From positions 1 to 40,384 of the forward strand of contig JAGVKB010000115.1 of NCBI GenBank assembly GCA_020050835.1: DNA of 40,384 bases. Reading direction: 5' to 3'. Position 1 is the first letter of the stretch, and every line of letters begins with the position of its first letter. Shown piece after piece: positions 25,370 to 33,550 of this stretch. Source of the DNA: Candidatus Obscuribacterales bacterium (GTDB lineage: Bacteria; Cyanobacteriota; Vampirovibrionia; Obscuribacterales; Obscuribacteraceae). Both the position numbers and the translations under genes were made by a program. The notes below the pieces were generated by a model. That model was not told the origin of the DNA, searched no databases, and saw nothing but the letters and a program-made list of their open reading frames with translations.

Positions 25370-25993
25370 TCATTGGTCCTCTAGCATTTTTACTTCCTCA
25401 AAGCCGCGAGGTAGTAGAAACGGACTCATATCAGGCTGTCTGCGCCAACCGGGACGATCTACATCTTTGGGTGGATGACCGAAATTCATGTGGTTGAATC
25501 GCCAGTTGGATTCTCGTACAAGCCTGTTTTCGTCCAGTACCAGACCGAGATAATAACCGTCGCGATTAATGTAGGCTGCCAGCGCTTCGTTCCAGTGTCC
25601 GATAAACTTGCCGGTTGGAGTGTACAAACAACCCTCCGTCTCGGTGGCAATATGCCGTCCACGAGCGCTGAACAGACTACGGTCGGTTTCGACCGGCAGA
25701 GCCTGCTCGGCGATTGCCGCCGGCTTGATCGCTTGTACGCTTTGCTTGCTCTCGGCAGGTTGCTGTTGCTGATTGGTGCTGGCGGTTCTCGCCTTGATTC
25801 CCTTAATCTGGTTCTCGAGATCAACTGCCTGATCGATCTTTCCGAAATGGCGCAACAGCCCAGCATATTGCTCTAACTTAGCCAATGACTGAGGGTGTTG
25901 AAGCCCGTGCTCCAATACTGAATCTCGTAGGCTAAGCTCCGCAGCTCTCAAGAGCTCGGCGTTGGCAGGTGACCCCTTGCTTTCAGAAGACAT
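25370..25993 (-). CDS. Hypothetical protein with C-terminal beta module
   Basis: The protein has 207 residues from ATG 25993; a GTG at 26021-26023 would add 10. Residues about 10-70 are helical (LLRAAELSLRDSVLEHGLQ, then LAKLEQYAGLLRHFGKIDQAVDLENQIKG), like one TPR-type helix pair. A Gln/Ala-rich linker follows (about 80-105). The C-terminal part has RHIATETEGCLYTPTGKFIG, NRDGYYLGLVLDENRLV and a Pro-rich end, probably a small beta domain. I do not recognise the family. It is probably cytosolic, since no signal peptide is visible. It lies upstream of glbO on the same strand, 75 bp away. Confidence 0.75.
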   Translation of the reverse strand: MSSESKGSPANAELLRAAELSLRDSVLEHGLQHPQSLAKLEQYAGLLRHFGKIDQAVDLENQIKGIKARTASTNQQQQPAESKQSVQAIKPAAIAEQALPVETDRSLFSARGRHIATETEGCLYTPTGKFIGHWNEALAAYINRDGYYLGLVLDENRLVRESNWRFNHMNFGHPPKDVDRPGWRRQPDMSPFLLPRGFEEVKMLEDQ

Positions 25994-26186
25994 TTTGTCT
26001 ATCTCACTGTGGCAACCCCTCACTTAGAATTTTAACCTCGCCGGAGCGACTCTATAACAGCGTGATTGACTTTTAGGTTAAGACGGCGGTCAGTGCGCGA
26101 AAGCAGCCCGATGGCAAGGAGGCAGCGGCTAAATGGACAGCAATCTCCATTATCGGGACTAATGCCTTGCGTGGAATAACGGATAA

Positions 26187-28253
26187 GTGTCGCAAGTCCT
26201 TGAAACAGAGCAGATAACTGACGCCGTTATGAGTTTGGAAGTAACTGTTCTAGAAGAAGATGAGCATCTTACCGAGCTGATCACTTCGTTGCTCGAGACG
26301 AGAGGACATTCTGTGTTCGTCTGCGCCTCTGGCACTGAAGGTTTGCGCGTTATCCGTGAGACTCCGCCGGATCTCGTCATTGTCGGTGATGCGCTCTCTG
26401 ATATGGATGGCATTACATTTATTGCAAAGATTCGGAAGTCGGAAAGCAAGGTTAAGACTGTGCTCGTCTCGCGTACTTGGCCTGAGCCGGACCTTTATCG
26501 GGCGCTGATCAAGGAATTGCAGGTGTCGCTTGTATTGCAGCGCCCAGTTAGATCTGGACTGTTTGGACCACAGATTGAGGCGCTTTTTCAAGATCAAAAG
26601 CCTCAAAGCAGCGATCAAGACGATCAGTCAGAAGACTCGATTCTGCTTTCGTTCAAGCAAAAGTTTTTAGCATCGTTGCCCGAGCGCTTGAGACAGATGG
26701 AGCACATGCTGAATGATTTGAACTGCCGGCGAACAGACATTCTGCTTGCCAGGGAGCTAAGACGCCGAGCGCATAGTTTGAAAGGGACGGCGCGCTCTTG
26801 TGGGTTTGATCGAATCGGCGGTGAAGCTGAAACTTTCGAGAAGGCGCTCAATGGTTTTATTGATTGCACCGGCGAGCAATCGGACGAGTTACTGGAGACA
26901 GTCGGTGGGGCTTTAGCAAGGGCAATCGAGCTGTTGCGGGAGCTGTCGATCGCAGAACCTAAGTTTGAGGAAGAGCAGATAGATGGGGAGAGTTCACTTG
27001 AGCATTTATCACATGTACAAGTGATGCTATTAGGGCGGAGCGAATCACCCAGTTTCCCGTCTGATAAAAATGCTCTGTCGACCGTCGACCTTGTCTTTGT
27101 ATTGGACTTAGCGGATGCACTGAATAAGGCTACTTCGGGCGTAATTGACGCTGCTTTGATCGATTTTTCGCCGGAAGCGTTTGCACAAGCCCGGGCGATT
27201 CGGAGTTTGTCGAATTGTGAAGAGCTGCCGATCGGTGTTGTTTGTCAGACCGGCGAAGTGATCGATCGAGCCGATGTAGCACATGCCGGCATCTCGATAG
27301 TGATCGAGCAGCCTTGCCTGCCGGACGAGCTCGATTGGACGCTCCAAAAACTGGTCGCTGCGCGGGAAGGAAGAAGAGCCAAAATCCTGGTCGTAGATGA
27401 TGACCCTGATTTCGCTGCAATCGTTGCGCTGGCACTGGGACGAGAAGGAATGCTGGTTCGTACCGTCTACTGTTCATTAGAGGCGCTGTCTGTAATTGAA
27501 GACTTCGCTCCCGATCTGGTTTTGCTCGATGTGATGATGCCTGGTATGAGTGGATTCGAACTCTGTCGCAAGCTCAGATCTTCGGCGCGCTGGCAGGATC
27601 TTCCGATCCTCTTTCTTACGGCCCAAACCGATCTGCAAGCGCGCTTGAATGCTTTTGACTCTGGAGCAGATGACTATCTTCCCAAGCCGGTGGCAAATGT
27701 CGAGCTGACTACTCGCGTGAAGGCGCGTCTGGAACGAGTGCGTCTGCTCAAAGAGAGAGCAGAGCGTGATGCGTTGTCTGGATTGTTGCTGCGTGGTGCG
27801 TTCGTTCAACAAGTGACCGCTTTGTTATCGGAGGCCAGCAGGAATGAACTGACATTTAGTCTGGTCTTGCTCGATGTGGACCACTTCAAGTCAGTCAATG
27901 ATGAATACGGACATCTGGCTGGTGACAGGGTAATCGCCGAGCTGGGCAAGTTGCTGAGAAGGCGCTTTCGTGCTGAGGATTTGCGCGGTCGATGGGGCGG
28001 ACAAGAGTTCATACTGGTCTTTCGTAACGAGTCGAAAGATACAATGTCAAAAGCTCTTCACCTGGTTTGCGACGAATTTCGCGCAATGAATTTCAGGGGC
28101 GATGCGGATCAGCGGTTTCGCGTAACGTTTAGCGCTGGTATAGCCAGTTATCCGCAAGATGGTAATGGTCTTAGTGATCTGCTTCAAGCGGCGGATCGCC
28201 GGTTGTACGTGGCAAAGGCCGCTGGCAGAGATCGAATTGTGATAGACGGTTGA
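26187..28253 (+). CDS. Multi-domain regulator: REC (degenerate)-Hpt-REC (degenerate)-REC-GGDEF
   Basis: The 688 residues hold five modules. Residues about 19-130 are a receiver-like domain whose phospho-acceptor site reads VIVGDALSDMDG: alignment places Gly where Asp should be. The usual Lys is Arg (LQRPV). Residues about 155-255 are an Hpt domain with the His motif RRAHSLKGTARS. Residues about 270-395 are a second, strongly degenerate receiver. Residues about 396-515 are a canonical receiver (VVDDDP, LLDVMMPGMSG, FLTAQ, YLPKP). The end is a GGDEF domain whose signature reads GGQEF (G604) with an intact RAED inhibitory site. It probably makes cyclic-di-GMP under phosphorelay control. The start is GTG 26187, or ATG 26229; both have weak ribosome-binding sites. 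Confidence 0.92.
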   Translation: MSQVLETEQITDAVMSLEVTVLEEDEHLTELITSLLETRGHSVFVCASGTEGLRVIRETPPDLVIVGDALSDMDGITFIAKIRKSESKVKTVLVSRTWPEPDLYRALIKELQVSLVLQRPVRSGLFGPQIEALFQDQKPQSSDQDDQSEDSILLSFKQKFLASLPERLRQMEHMLNDLNCRRTDILLARELRRRAHSLKGTARSCGFDRIGGEAETFEKALNGFIDCTGEQSDELLETVGGALARAIELLRELSIAEPKFEEEQIDGESSLEHLSHVQVMLLGRSESPSFPSDKNALSTVDLVFVLDLADALNKATSGVIDAALIDFSPEAFAQARAIRSLSNCEELPIGVVCQTGEVIDRADVAHAGISIVIEQPCLPDELDWTLQKLVAAREGRRAKILVVDDDPDFAAIVALALGREGMLVRTVYCSLEALSVIEDFAPDLVLLDVMMPGMSGFELCRKLRSSARWQDLPILFLTAQTDLQARLNAFDSGADDYLPKPVANVELTTRVKARLERVRLLKERAERDALSGLLLRGAFVQQVTALLSEASRNELTFSLVLLDVDHFKSVNDEYGHLAGDRVIAELGKLLRRRFRAEDLRGRWGGQEFILVFRNESKDTMSKALHLVCDEFRAMNFRGDADQRFRVTFSAGIASYPQDGNGLSDLLQAADRRLYVAKAAGRDRIVIDG

Positions 28254-28263
28254 AAGGTGTTGT

Positions 28264-28617
28264 GTGGCAAGAATCTTACTCGTGGAAGACGATCCGGACT
28301 ATAGAGAGACTACCGAGGCTCTTTTGGCTGTCAACGGACACAGCGTGGAGTCGGTAGATTCTGGACTGGAGGCGCTGGAGTGCATGCGGACGGACTGTTA
28401 TGACATCGTTTTGCTGGATTGGCATCTCCCGCAATTGGAAGGGGGCGAAGTTGTGCGGAGATTTCGAGCCGCTGGCGGTGCTACGCCGGTGTTGATGCTT
28501 ACCGGTGAAGACTCACAGACCGAACAAATGCTCAAATGCGGAGCGAACGACTGGCTTCGCAAGCCGTGTGATCTTCAGGATCTGTTAAGTCGAATCGAAA
28601 AGTTGCTTTCCAGTTGA
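28264..28617 (+). CDS. Single-domain response regulator
   Basis: The 117 residues are just one CheY-like receiver. It has the acidic pair in VEDDPD, phospho-acceptor D52 in LLDWHLPQLEG, T in LTGE and K in LRKPC. No output domain follows. The GTG start has GAAAGG about 5 bases upstream and lies 10 bases after the GGDEF protein stop, so it is co-transcribed and may act as a phosphate shuttle or sink with that protein's Hpt. It has the same DWxLP and FRAAGG blocks as the other receivers in the window. Confidence 0.92.
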   Translation: MARILLVEDDPDYRETTEALLAVNGHSVESVDSGLEALECMRTDCYDIVLLDWHLPQLEGGEVVRRFRAAGGATPVLMLTGEDSQTEQMLKCGANDWLRKPCDLQDLLSRIEKLLSS

Positions 28618-28639
28618 GCGCGAACGCAAGCGCATGACG

Positions 28640-29311
28640 TTAAGGCTGGAGCTTGTAGCCCACCCCGTGAATCGTGCGAATTATTGAAGGTTCTGACTCC
28701 AAATCGACTTTCTTGCGCAGGCGCTTAATGCAAGTAACTACCGCATCAGGAGTGATGTCCGCTTCCGAAATCCAGACGCGATCGAGCAGCGCTTCGGCGC
28801 TGAATACCTCTCCGGGATGGCGCATGAAAAACTCCAGCAATGCAAACTCTTTCGGTAGGAGCCGAAGTTCTACACCATCCCTGGTGACATTGTATAAACC
28901 GGGTTCGAGGACAATGTTGCGAACTTTCAACGTAGTCTCGTTGAATCTGCCGGTGCGCCTCAGCAGTGCCCGCACTCTTGCTGCCATCTCCTTCATGTGG
29001 AACGGTTTTGTCAAGTAATCATCAGCGCCAGCATCCAAGCCGGTTTCCTTTTCCGAGACAGCGGATTTGCCGGTCAAGATTAAGATTGGTGCTGTGCCTC
29101 CGGTTGCTCGATATTTTTTGCAAATGTCTACGCCGCTCATTCCAGGTAATTCCCAGTCGAGAATCAAGACATCATATTTGTATATGTTCAGTCGCTCATG
29201 CGCATCTGTACCGTCCGCCACGGATTCGACCGTGTGGTGCTCGTGCTCCAGCCAGCGTTGCACCGCCTCGGCGAATTCCGAATCATCTTCGACGAGCAGG
29301 ATTTTCGCCAT
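28640..29311 (-). CDS. OmpR/PhoB-family response regulator
   Basis: The 223 residues comprise a receiver with phospho-acceptor D52 (ILDWELPGMSG), T80 and K102 (LTKPFH), and a C-terminal winged helix with LLPKEFALLEFFMRHPGE and a final GVGYKL. It is close in sequence to the regulator at 1439 and its receiver to the one at 77, so a recent paralogous expansion is likely. It converges with the single receiver gene and is divergent from the TPR and histidine kinase pair at 29470-32290, its likeliest partner by position. Confidence 0.93.
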   Translation of the reverse strand: MAKILLVEDDSEFAEAVQRWLEHEHHTVESVADGTDAHERLNIYKYDVLILDWELPGMSGVDICKKYRATGGTAPILILTGKSAVSEKETGLDAGADDYLTKPFHMKEMAARVRALLRRTGRFNETTLKVRNIVLEPGLYNVTRDGVELRLLPKEFALLEFFMRHPGEVFSAEALLDRVWISEADITPDAVVTCIKRLRKKVDLESEPSIIRTIHGVGYKLQP

Positions 29312-29469
29312 GTGTGTCCTTGAGTGGGCCTTCTACCAGCTGATCATTCCATTACATACCACGGCGACGAAATCTCACTACACTTGCTCTACTGCAGGAG
29401 ATTCAAAAGTTAGAAATTGCTGGTTGTATGATAGGCAATGAACAGATTGCCGGGAAGTGTCGGATTAGC

Positions 29470-30444
29470 ATGACGGCTCACAGAATCAATCTGGCTTTGA
29501 TGATTGTTTTGGCTTTGAGTTTCCAGGGCAGCCTTTATTCTGTCGCAATTGCATTGAATAATGCGGAATCTGATGGGTTATGGGCTTTCCGGAAGCATAA
29601 CTACAAAGCAGCGAAGGAGTCTTTTGACGCTGCGCTTAATCACGATGTCGACCTGAGCAAAAATCAGGAGCGACGGGCGTTTGTCTTGTACCAACTCGGT
29701 TTGACCGAAGCGAAACTAGGGGCTAACAGTCAAGCTGAGCAGCATTTACTGCAGTCTCTGGCGCTGAGGGAGAAGGTATTGCGACCGACACACCCCGATA
29801 TCGTGCAAACCTGCCGGGCTCTGGAGTCGACTTGCGAACAGTCCGGCAATTACAAAACTGGCGCCGATTGTTACCGGAAGGAGTTTGACGCATTGCGAAC
29901 TTTGTTTGGAGCTGACAGCCAGATCGCCTTAGATTGTTTGGAGAATCTTACGCAATATTGCCAGAAACACAGCCTCTGGGAGCAGTGGGGTGAATCTTTG
30001 AAGTTGAAGTTGGCGCTCCAGGAGATGCGCTGGGGCAACGATCCAACCAAAGAACAGCTGTTTCAGATGTCGGTAACCCGAGAGTTGCTGGCCGATTCGT
30101 ACAAAGCCACCGGAAATTTGGCTGAACAAGAGAACCAGTTGCGAGCGGTGCTCAAACTAAGACAGAGTGTTTTGGGCTCCGATCGCTTCGAGGGTGGTGA
30201 TGGCATTATTGCGGCGCCGCTGCTAAATCTTGGCATTATCAGAATAAAGCAGCATAAGCTCAGCGATGCGGAAACATTTATCAGGCGTTCGGTCGAAATG
30301 GTTGTGAAACTTGGCGATCCCAATCGAGCAACTGTCTATCTAAATGAGGCCGCCCAGAATTGTGTTGCCAGCGGGCAGGCTGCTGGTGCCGAACCGTATT
30401 TGAAGCAGCTGGATGCTCTTAAGGGTAAAAGTGGTGCCAAATGA
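29470..30444 (+). CDS. Exported TPR protein
   Basis: With this start the 324-residue protein opens with a signal peptide or anchor (HRINLALMIVLALSFQGSLYSVAIA). It is followed by tandem TPR-like helix pairs: DGLWAFRKHNYKAAKESFDAAL, then LYQLGLTEAKLGANSQAEQHLLQS, SCEQSGNY-type units and a final LGIIRIKQHKLSDAETFIRRS. TPR stacks bind partner proteins. It is immediately followed (16 bp) by a histidine kinase, so it may modulate that sensor from the periplasm; this is inference. An in-frame ATG at 29428 would add 14 residues ahead of the signal peptide and is less likely. Confidence 0.85.
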   Translation: MTAHRINLALMIVLALSFQGSLYSVAIALNNAESDGLWAFRKHNYKAAKESFDAALNHDVDLSKNQERRAFVLYQLGLTEAKLGANSQAEQHLLQSLALREKVLRPTHPDIVQTCRALESTCEQSGNYKTGADCYRKEFDALRTLFGADSQIALDCLENLTQYCQKHSLWEQWGESLKLKLALQEMRWGNDPTKEQLFQMSVTRELLADSYKATGNLAEQENQLRAVLKLRQSVLGSDRFEGGDGIIAAPLLNLGIIRIKQHKLSDAETFIRRSVEMVVKLGDPNRATVYLNEAAQNCVASGQAAGAEPYLKQLDALKGKSGAK

Positions 30445-30460
30445 AGCCGGTGAGAACACC

Positions 30461-32290
30461 ATGAAAGCTCCGTTTGGCCTTAAGCTCTGGCACAAGGGCT
30501 TCATACTGATCGCTGTTCCGCTTTTTTTCGAGCTGCTCCTGCTGTCATTTTTGATGATCTTGTTGATTGATATGGAAAAGAAGGCAGATCGACTGGATCG
30601 CTCGAAAACCGTCGTGCAGGATGCAAGCCAGCTAATCAGCTTGTATGTGGATGCAGCAAACTCTCTTACCGGTTATGCATTCAAGAAGGATCCAAAAATG
30701 GGCGATCAGTACGATCGCGATATATTGCAGCTGACTGACTCGACGAGAGAGCTCATCAAGGTCATGGCTGACGATCCGGCGCAGCTTTTGACGGTAGAGC
30801 GCTTGGCTGTGGAAGGGGATCGCTTGATCGAGATCACGGATGCTGTGAAGTATTCAGTAGACATCAAGCAATCCGAGTCTCTTTATGACACTCAGAGTCG
30901 AGTGATGGAAGCGCATGCGCTCCTGGACCGTCTGATCGAACAGCTCAGAAAGTTCGTGCACGAAGAACAACTCAAGCAGCTGGGTGACCCGGACAAGTTG
31001 GCGAAATCACGCATGCTGGTCAATCTGGCAATTGCAGCTGGAGTAGTGGTGAGCATTTTGATCGCTCTGACTCTCGCGATCATTTTCAACAGCGGGACCG
31101 CGACCAGGCTCAAGCGATTGATGGATAACACCGCGCGGCTGGCGGAGCAACAACCGCTTTATCCGGAGATTGGAGGCAGCGACGAGTTAGCACACCTGGA
31201 CACTGTCTTTCACCAGATGGCTGAAACTTTGGCTGAAGCTTCCCGAAAGGAGCGAGCGGTTGTCGACAATGCCCAGGATGTGATCTGCTCGCTCGATGCT
31301 GCCGGGACCTTTCTAAAGGTTAACCCGGCATCCTTGAAGGTCTGGGGCTATGACTCCAAGCGGCTGATTGGGAAACCGTTGATGATGCTGGTATCTAAAG
31401 ATGACGCAGAGGCAACGATCGCCTGGCTGGAGTCGGTCAAGAGGGAAAATACCGGCAGCTCTTTCGAAAACAGGATAGTGCACAAAGATCGCTCCTTGAT
31501 TTATACACTTTGGTCTGCATACTGGTCTGCAACAGATGAAGCAATTTTCTGCGTCGCTCACAATATCACAGCACGCAAACAGCTCGAGCAACACAAGCAG
31601 GAGTTCGTGGCGATGGTCAGCCACGATTTGAGAAGTCCGATTGGAGCGATTCATAACTTTCTCTTGCTGCTGGCCACGGGAAATGTCGGCAGCTTGAACG
31701 AAATGGGCAACAAACTCTCAAAAGCTGCCGAGCGTAGCTGTAAAAGGTTAATCGCCTTGATCAACGATCTTCTGGACCTCGAAAGGCTGGAAGCCGGTGA
31801 AATGCCGATGGAATTCGCAATGGTATCCGTGCGGGATGTCTTCGAGCGTTCAGTCGACTCGGTGGGACCGACCGCCGATAGCGAGGAGGTCATCCTGGAG
31901 ATCGATGGCACCGGCGTGGAAGCATACGCAGATGGAGATCGCCTGGTGCAGGTGCTCGTGAATCTGATCTCAAATGCAATCAAGTATTCCCCAAAGGGTG
32001 GCAAAGTGTCGCTTACTGCCGAGTGTATCGATGACCAGGTGGAAGTTAGAGTGACCGACCAGGGACGCGGTATTCCTGCTCATCTGCTGGACTCCGTCTT
32101 TGAACGATTTCAGCAAGTAGAGATGGCTGACGCTAAGAAAAAGGGTGGAACCGGTCTTGGTCTGGCAATTTGCCGAGCAATTGTCGACCAGCATCAAGGC
32201 ACGATCGGTGTGTCAAGCGAGGAGGGCAAAGGCAGCACCTTCTGGTTCAGAATTCCCAAGGCGAAGGACAATCGCTCTAATCAAGTGTGA
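30461..32290 (+). CDS. Membrane sensor histidine kinase (CHASE3-like, HAMP, PAS)
   Basis: The protein has 609 residues. TM1 (about 13-37) and TM2 (about 185-210) flank an extracytoplasmic helical sensor resembling CHASE3. A HAMP domain follows (about 212-262), then a PAS domain (about 270-385; DAAGTFLKVNPASLKVWGYD). The HisKA phospho-acceptor is H388 (VAMVSHDLRSP). The HATPase domain has an N box with N501/N505 (NLISNAIKYS), a G1 box (DQGRGIP), FERFQQ and a G2 box (GGTGLGLAI). It autophosphorylates on His and donates to a receiver. ATG 30461 has GGTGAG about 6 bases upstream and lies 16 bp after the TPR gene stop. No regulator follows on the same strand; the OmpR regulator at 28640 is a candidate partner. 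Confidence 0.94.
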   Translation: MKAPFGLKLWHKGFILIAVPLFFELLLLSFLMILLIDMEKKADRLDRSKTVVQDASQLISLYVDAANSLTGYAFKKDPKMGDQYDRDILQLTDSTRELIKVMADDPAQLLTVERLAVEGDRLIEITDAVKYSVDIKQSESLYDTQSRVMEAHALLDRLIEQLRKFVHEEQLKQLGDPDKLAKSRMLVNLAIAAGVVVSILIALTLAIIFNSGTATRLKRLMDNTARLAEQQPLYPEIGGSDELAHLDTVFHQMAETLAEASRKERAVVDNAQDVICSLDAAGTFLKVNPASLKVWGYDSKRLIGKPLMMLVSKDDAEATIAWLESVKRENTGSSFENRIVHKDRSLIYTLWSAYWSATDEAIFCVAHNITARKQLEQHKQEFVAMVSHDLRSPIGAIHNFLLLLATGNVGSLNEMGNKLSKAAERSCKRLIALINDLLDLERLEAGEMPMEFAMVSVRDVFERSVDSVGPTADSEEVILEIDGTGVEAYADGDRLVQVLVNLISNAIKYSPKGGKVSLTAECIDDQVEVRVTDQGRGIPAHLLDSVFERFQQVEMADAKKKGGTGLGLAICRAIVDQHQGTIGVSSEEGKGSTFWFRIPKAKDNRSNQV

Positions 32291-32316
32291 GCAGTTCGAC
32301 CCAGGCATCGCCGGAG

Positions 32317-32550
32317 TTATCTAAGAGCCGAAACCACAGCTGTGAGAACCTTGTTTTGAGCGATCACTTTGTACATCTGCTTTTGCTCGAGATTGGTCAA
32401 ACCAATTACGGATAGTAAGCTGACCAGCATAATGATGCTGCCGATACCGGCGTGATTTTTGCAGCCGACCGAACCTTGCATTTGAACAAAGTACTTGTTG
32501 TAAGCATTGGTTGATTGCTTGTCGCTCATTCTCGCTGCATAGGTAGACAT
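32317..32550 (-). CDS. Small membrane protein
   Basis: The protein has 77 residues. A polar N-terminus (about 1-32) leads to one hydrophobic helix (GIGSIIMLVSLLSVIGL, about 35-52), followed by a basic, helical end (LEQKQMYKVIAQNKVLTAVV). ATG 32550 is chosen because AGGAG lies 8 bases upstream; a longer in-frame frame to 32664 has no such site. It is convergent with the histidine kinase gene. The function is unknown. Confidence 0.65.
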   Translation of the reverse strand: MSTYAARMSDKQSTNAYNKYFVQMQGSVGCKNHAGIGSIIMLVSLLSVIGLTNLEQKQMYKVIAQNKVLTAVVSALR

Positions 32551-32722
32551 CTGCTTTCTCCTTGGAATCATTCGATTGCCAACCGCCCATGACTCAAAGT
32601 TACTCAGCTTTGCAGGCAGAGTTCGGACAGAATTATGGCAAAACGCTGACATCGCCCGAAGCAAGCTTAAGTAGTGAAAAAACAGCTGGGAAGTAAACCG
32701 AAATTTGGGCTGTAGCCCGAGC

Positions 32723-33427
32723 TTAGCTGGTCATCTGTCCGCTGCGCATAAGTTGCTTGGCACCTTCTTTGAAGCTCAAAGGAGAGAGCCGCTGCTTGTG
32801 TTTCAAAAGGAATTTTTTTACTGCATCGGGAGCCGTATAGCTGTATTCGCGCAGCGCCCAGCCGATCGCCTTACGAATGAAGAACTCCTTTTCGTGGCTG
32901 ACCTTGAGGCAGAGCGCAAACAGCTGTGTTTGGTCCGTCGCTCCCTTGTGATGATTCTGAGAGATGATCGCCGCGCGGCGTATCCACATGTCCTGATCGG
33001 CTGCCCATTTTGTCATTACCGGAGAGAGCTCGGCGCGATCCACCAGTAAAGCCTGCCCGACCAGATCGATGGCGATCGCATCCACAAAATCCCACCAGGC
33101 ACCTTCACGAATCATGCGCTCATATAGCGACAGCGACTGATGATTAGTGAACTCTTTAAAGGCAGTTGCAAACGCTATTGCGGCGTACTTTTCCTCCCGA
33201 TGCGGAAGCTTCCAGAGCGCTAAAACCGACTGTTTATACTGGCTGGCGCTTTCAGGACGAAAGCGTTTCTTGAATTGACGGTAAACAGCCAGCCGTTCTG
33301 GCTTCTGGATGCCGTAGAACGGCATATCGGTCTTCATGTACTTTGCCATCGGCTCAGCCTTTTCCGGGCAGGCTAGGAGCTGGAACTCCCTGTGCACAAA
33401 ATCAACGAGCACTTCTGCCGCTTTCAT
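32723..33427 (-). CDS. alkD: AlkD-type DNA alkylation repair protein
   Basis: The 234 residues are all helical, of the HEAT-repeat DNA glycosylase type. Family blocks are KYMKTDMPFYGIQKPERL, EGAWWDFVDAIA, DQDMWIRRAAIIS and KEFFIRKAIGWALREYSY, which hold the Trp, Asp and Arg residues typical of AlkD. These enzymes excise alkylated purines (7-methylguanine, 3-methyladenine) by capturing the damaged base stack. ATG 33427 lies 1 base after the stop of a 33-codon peptide gene and has no separate good ribosome-binding site, so its translation is probably coupled to that gene. Confidence 0.92.
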   Translation of the reverse strand: MKAAEVLVDFVHREFQLLACPEKAEPMAKYMKTDMPFYGIQKPERLAVYRQFKKRFRPESASQYKQSVLALWKLPHREEKYAAIAFATAFKEFTNHQSLSLYERMIREGAWWDFVDAIAIDLVGQALLVDRAELSPVMTKWAADQDMWIRRAAIISQNHHKGATDQTQLFALCLKVSHEKEFFIRKAIGWALREYSYTAPDAVKKFLLKHKQRLSPLSFKEGAKQLMRSGQMTS

Positions 33428-33428
33428 A

Positions 33429-33530
33429 TCAATTACCGTTACTAGGGTTGAGTGGGACAGTCAGAGTAGGTGCAGCAGCCAAGCCAACCAATGAGACTCC
33501 AGTCAAGAAAAAGCTCAGGCATTTATGCAT
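33429..33530 (-). CDS. 33-residue hydrophobic peptide coupled to alkD
   Basis: This short frame reads MHKCLSFFLTGVSLVGLAAA followed by PTLTVPLNPSNGN and a stop. It looks like a signal peptide with a short polar tail: a Lys start, a hydrophobic core and a small-residue cleavage region. GGAGGA (33538-33543) is 7 bases upstream of the ATG. Its stop leaves just one base before the alkD ATG, giving TGATATG. Without it, alkD would have no convincing ribosome-binding site. It could be a small membrane or exported peptide, or a leader peptide whose translation controls alkD. A family is not recognised. Confidence 0.6.
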   Translation of the reverse strand: MHKCLSFFLTGVSLVGLAAAPTLTVPLNPSNGN

Positions 33531-33550
33531 TGTCTGCTCCTCCAGCCGGC

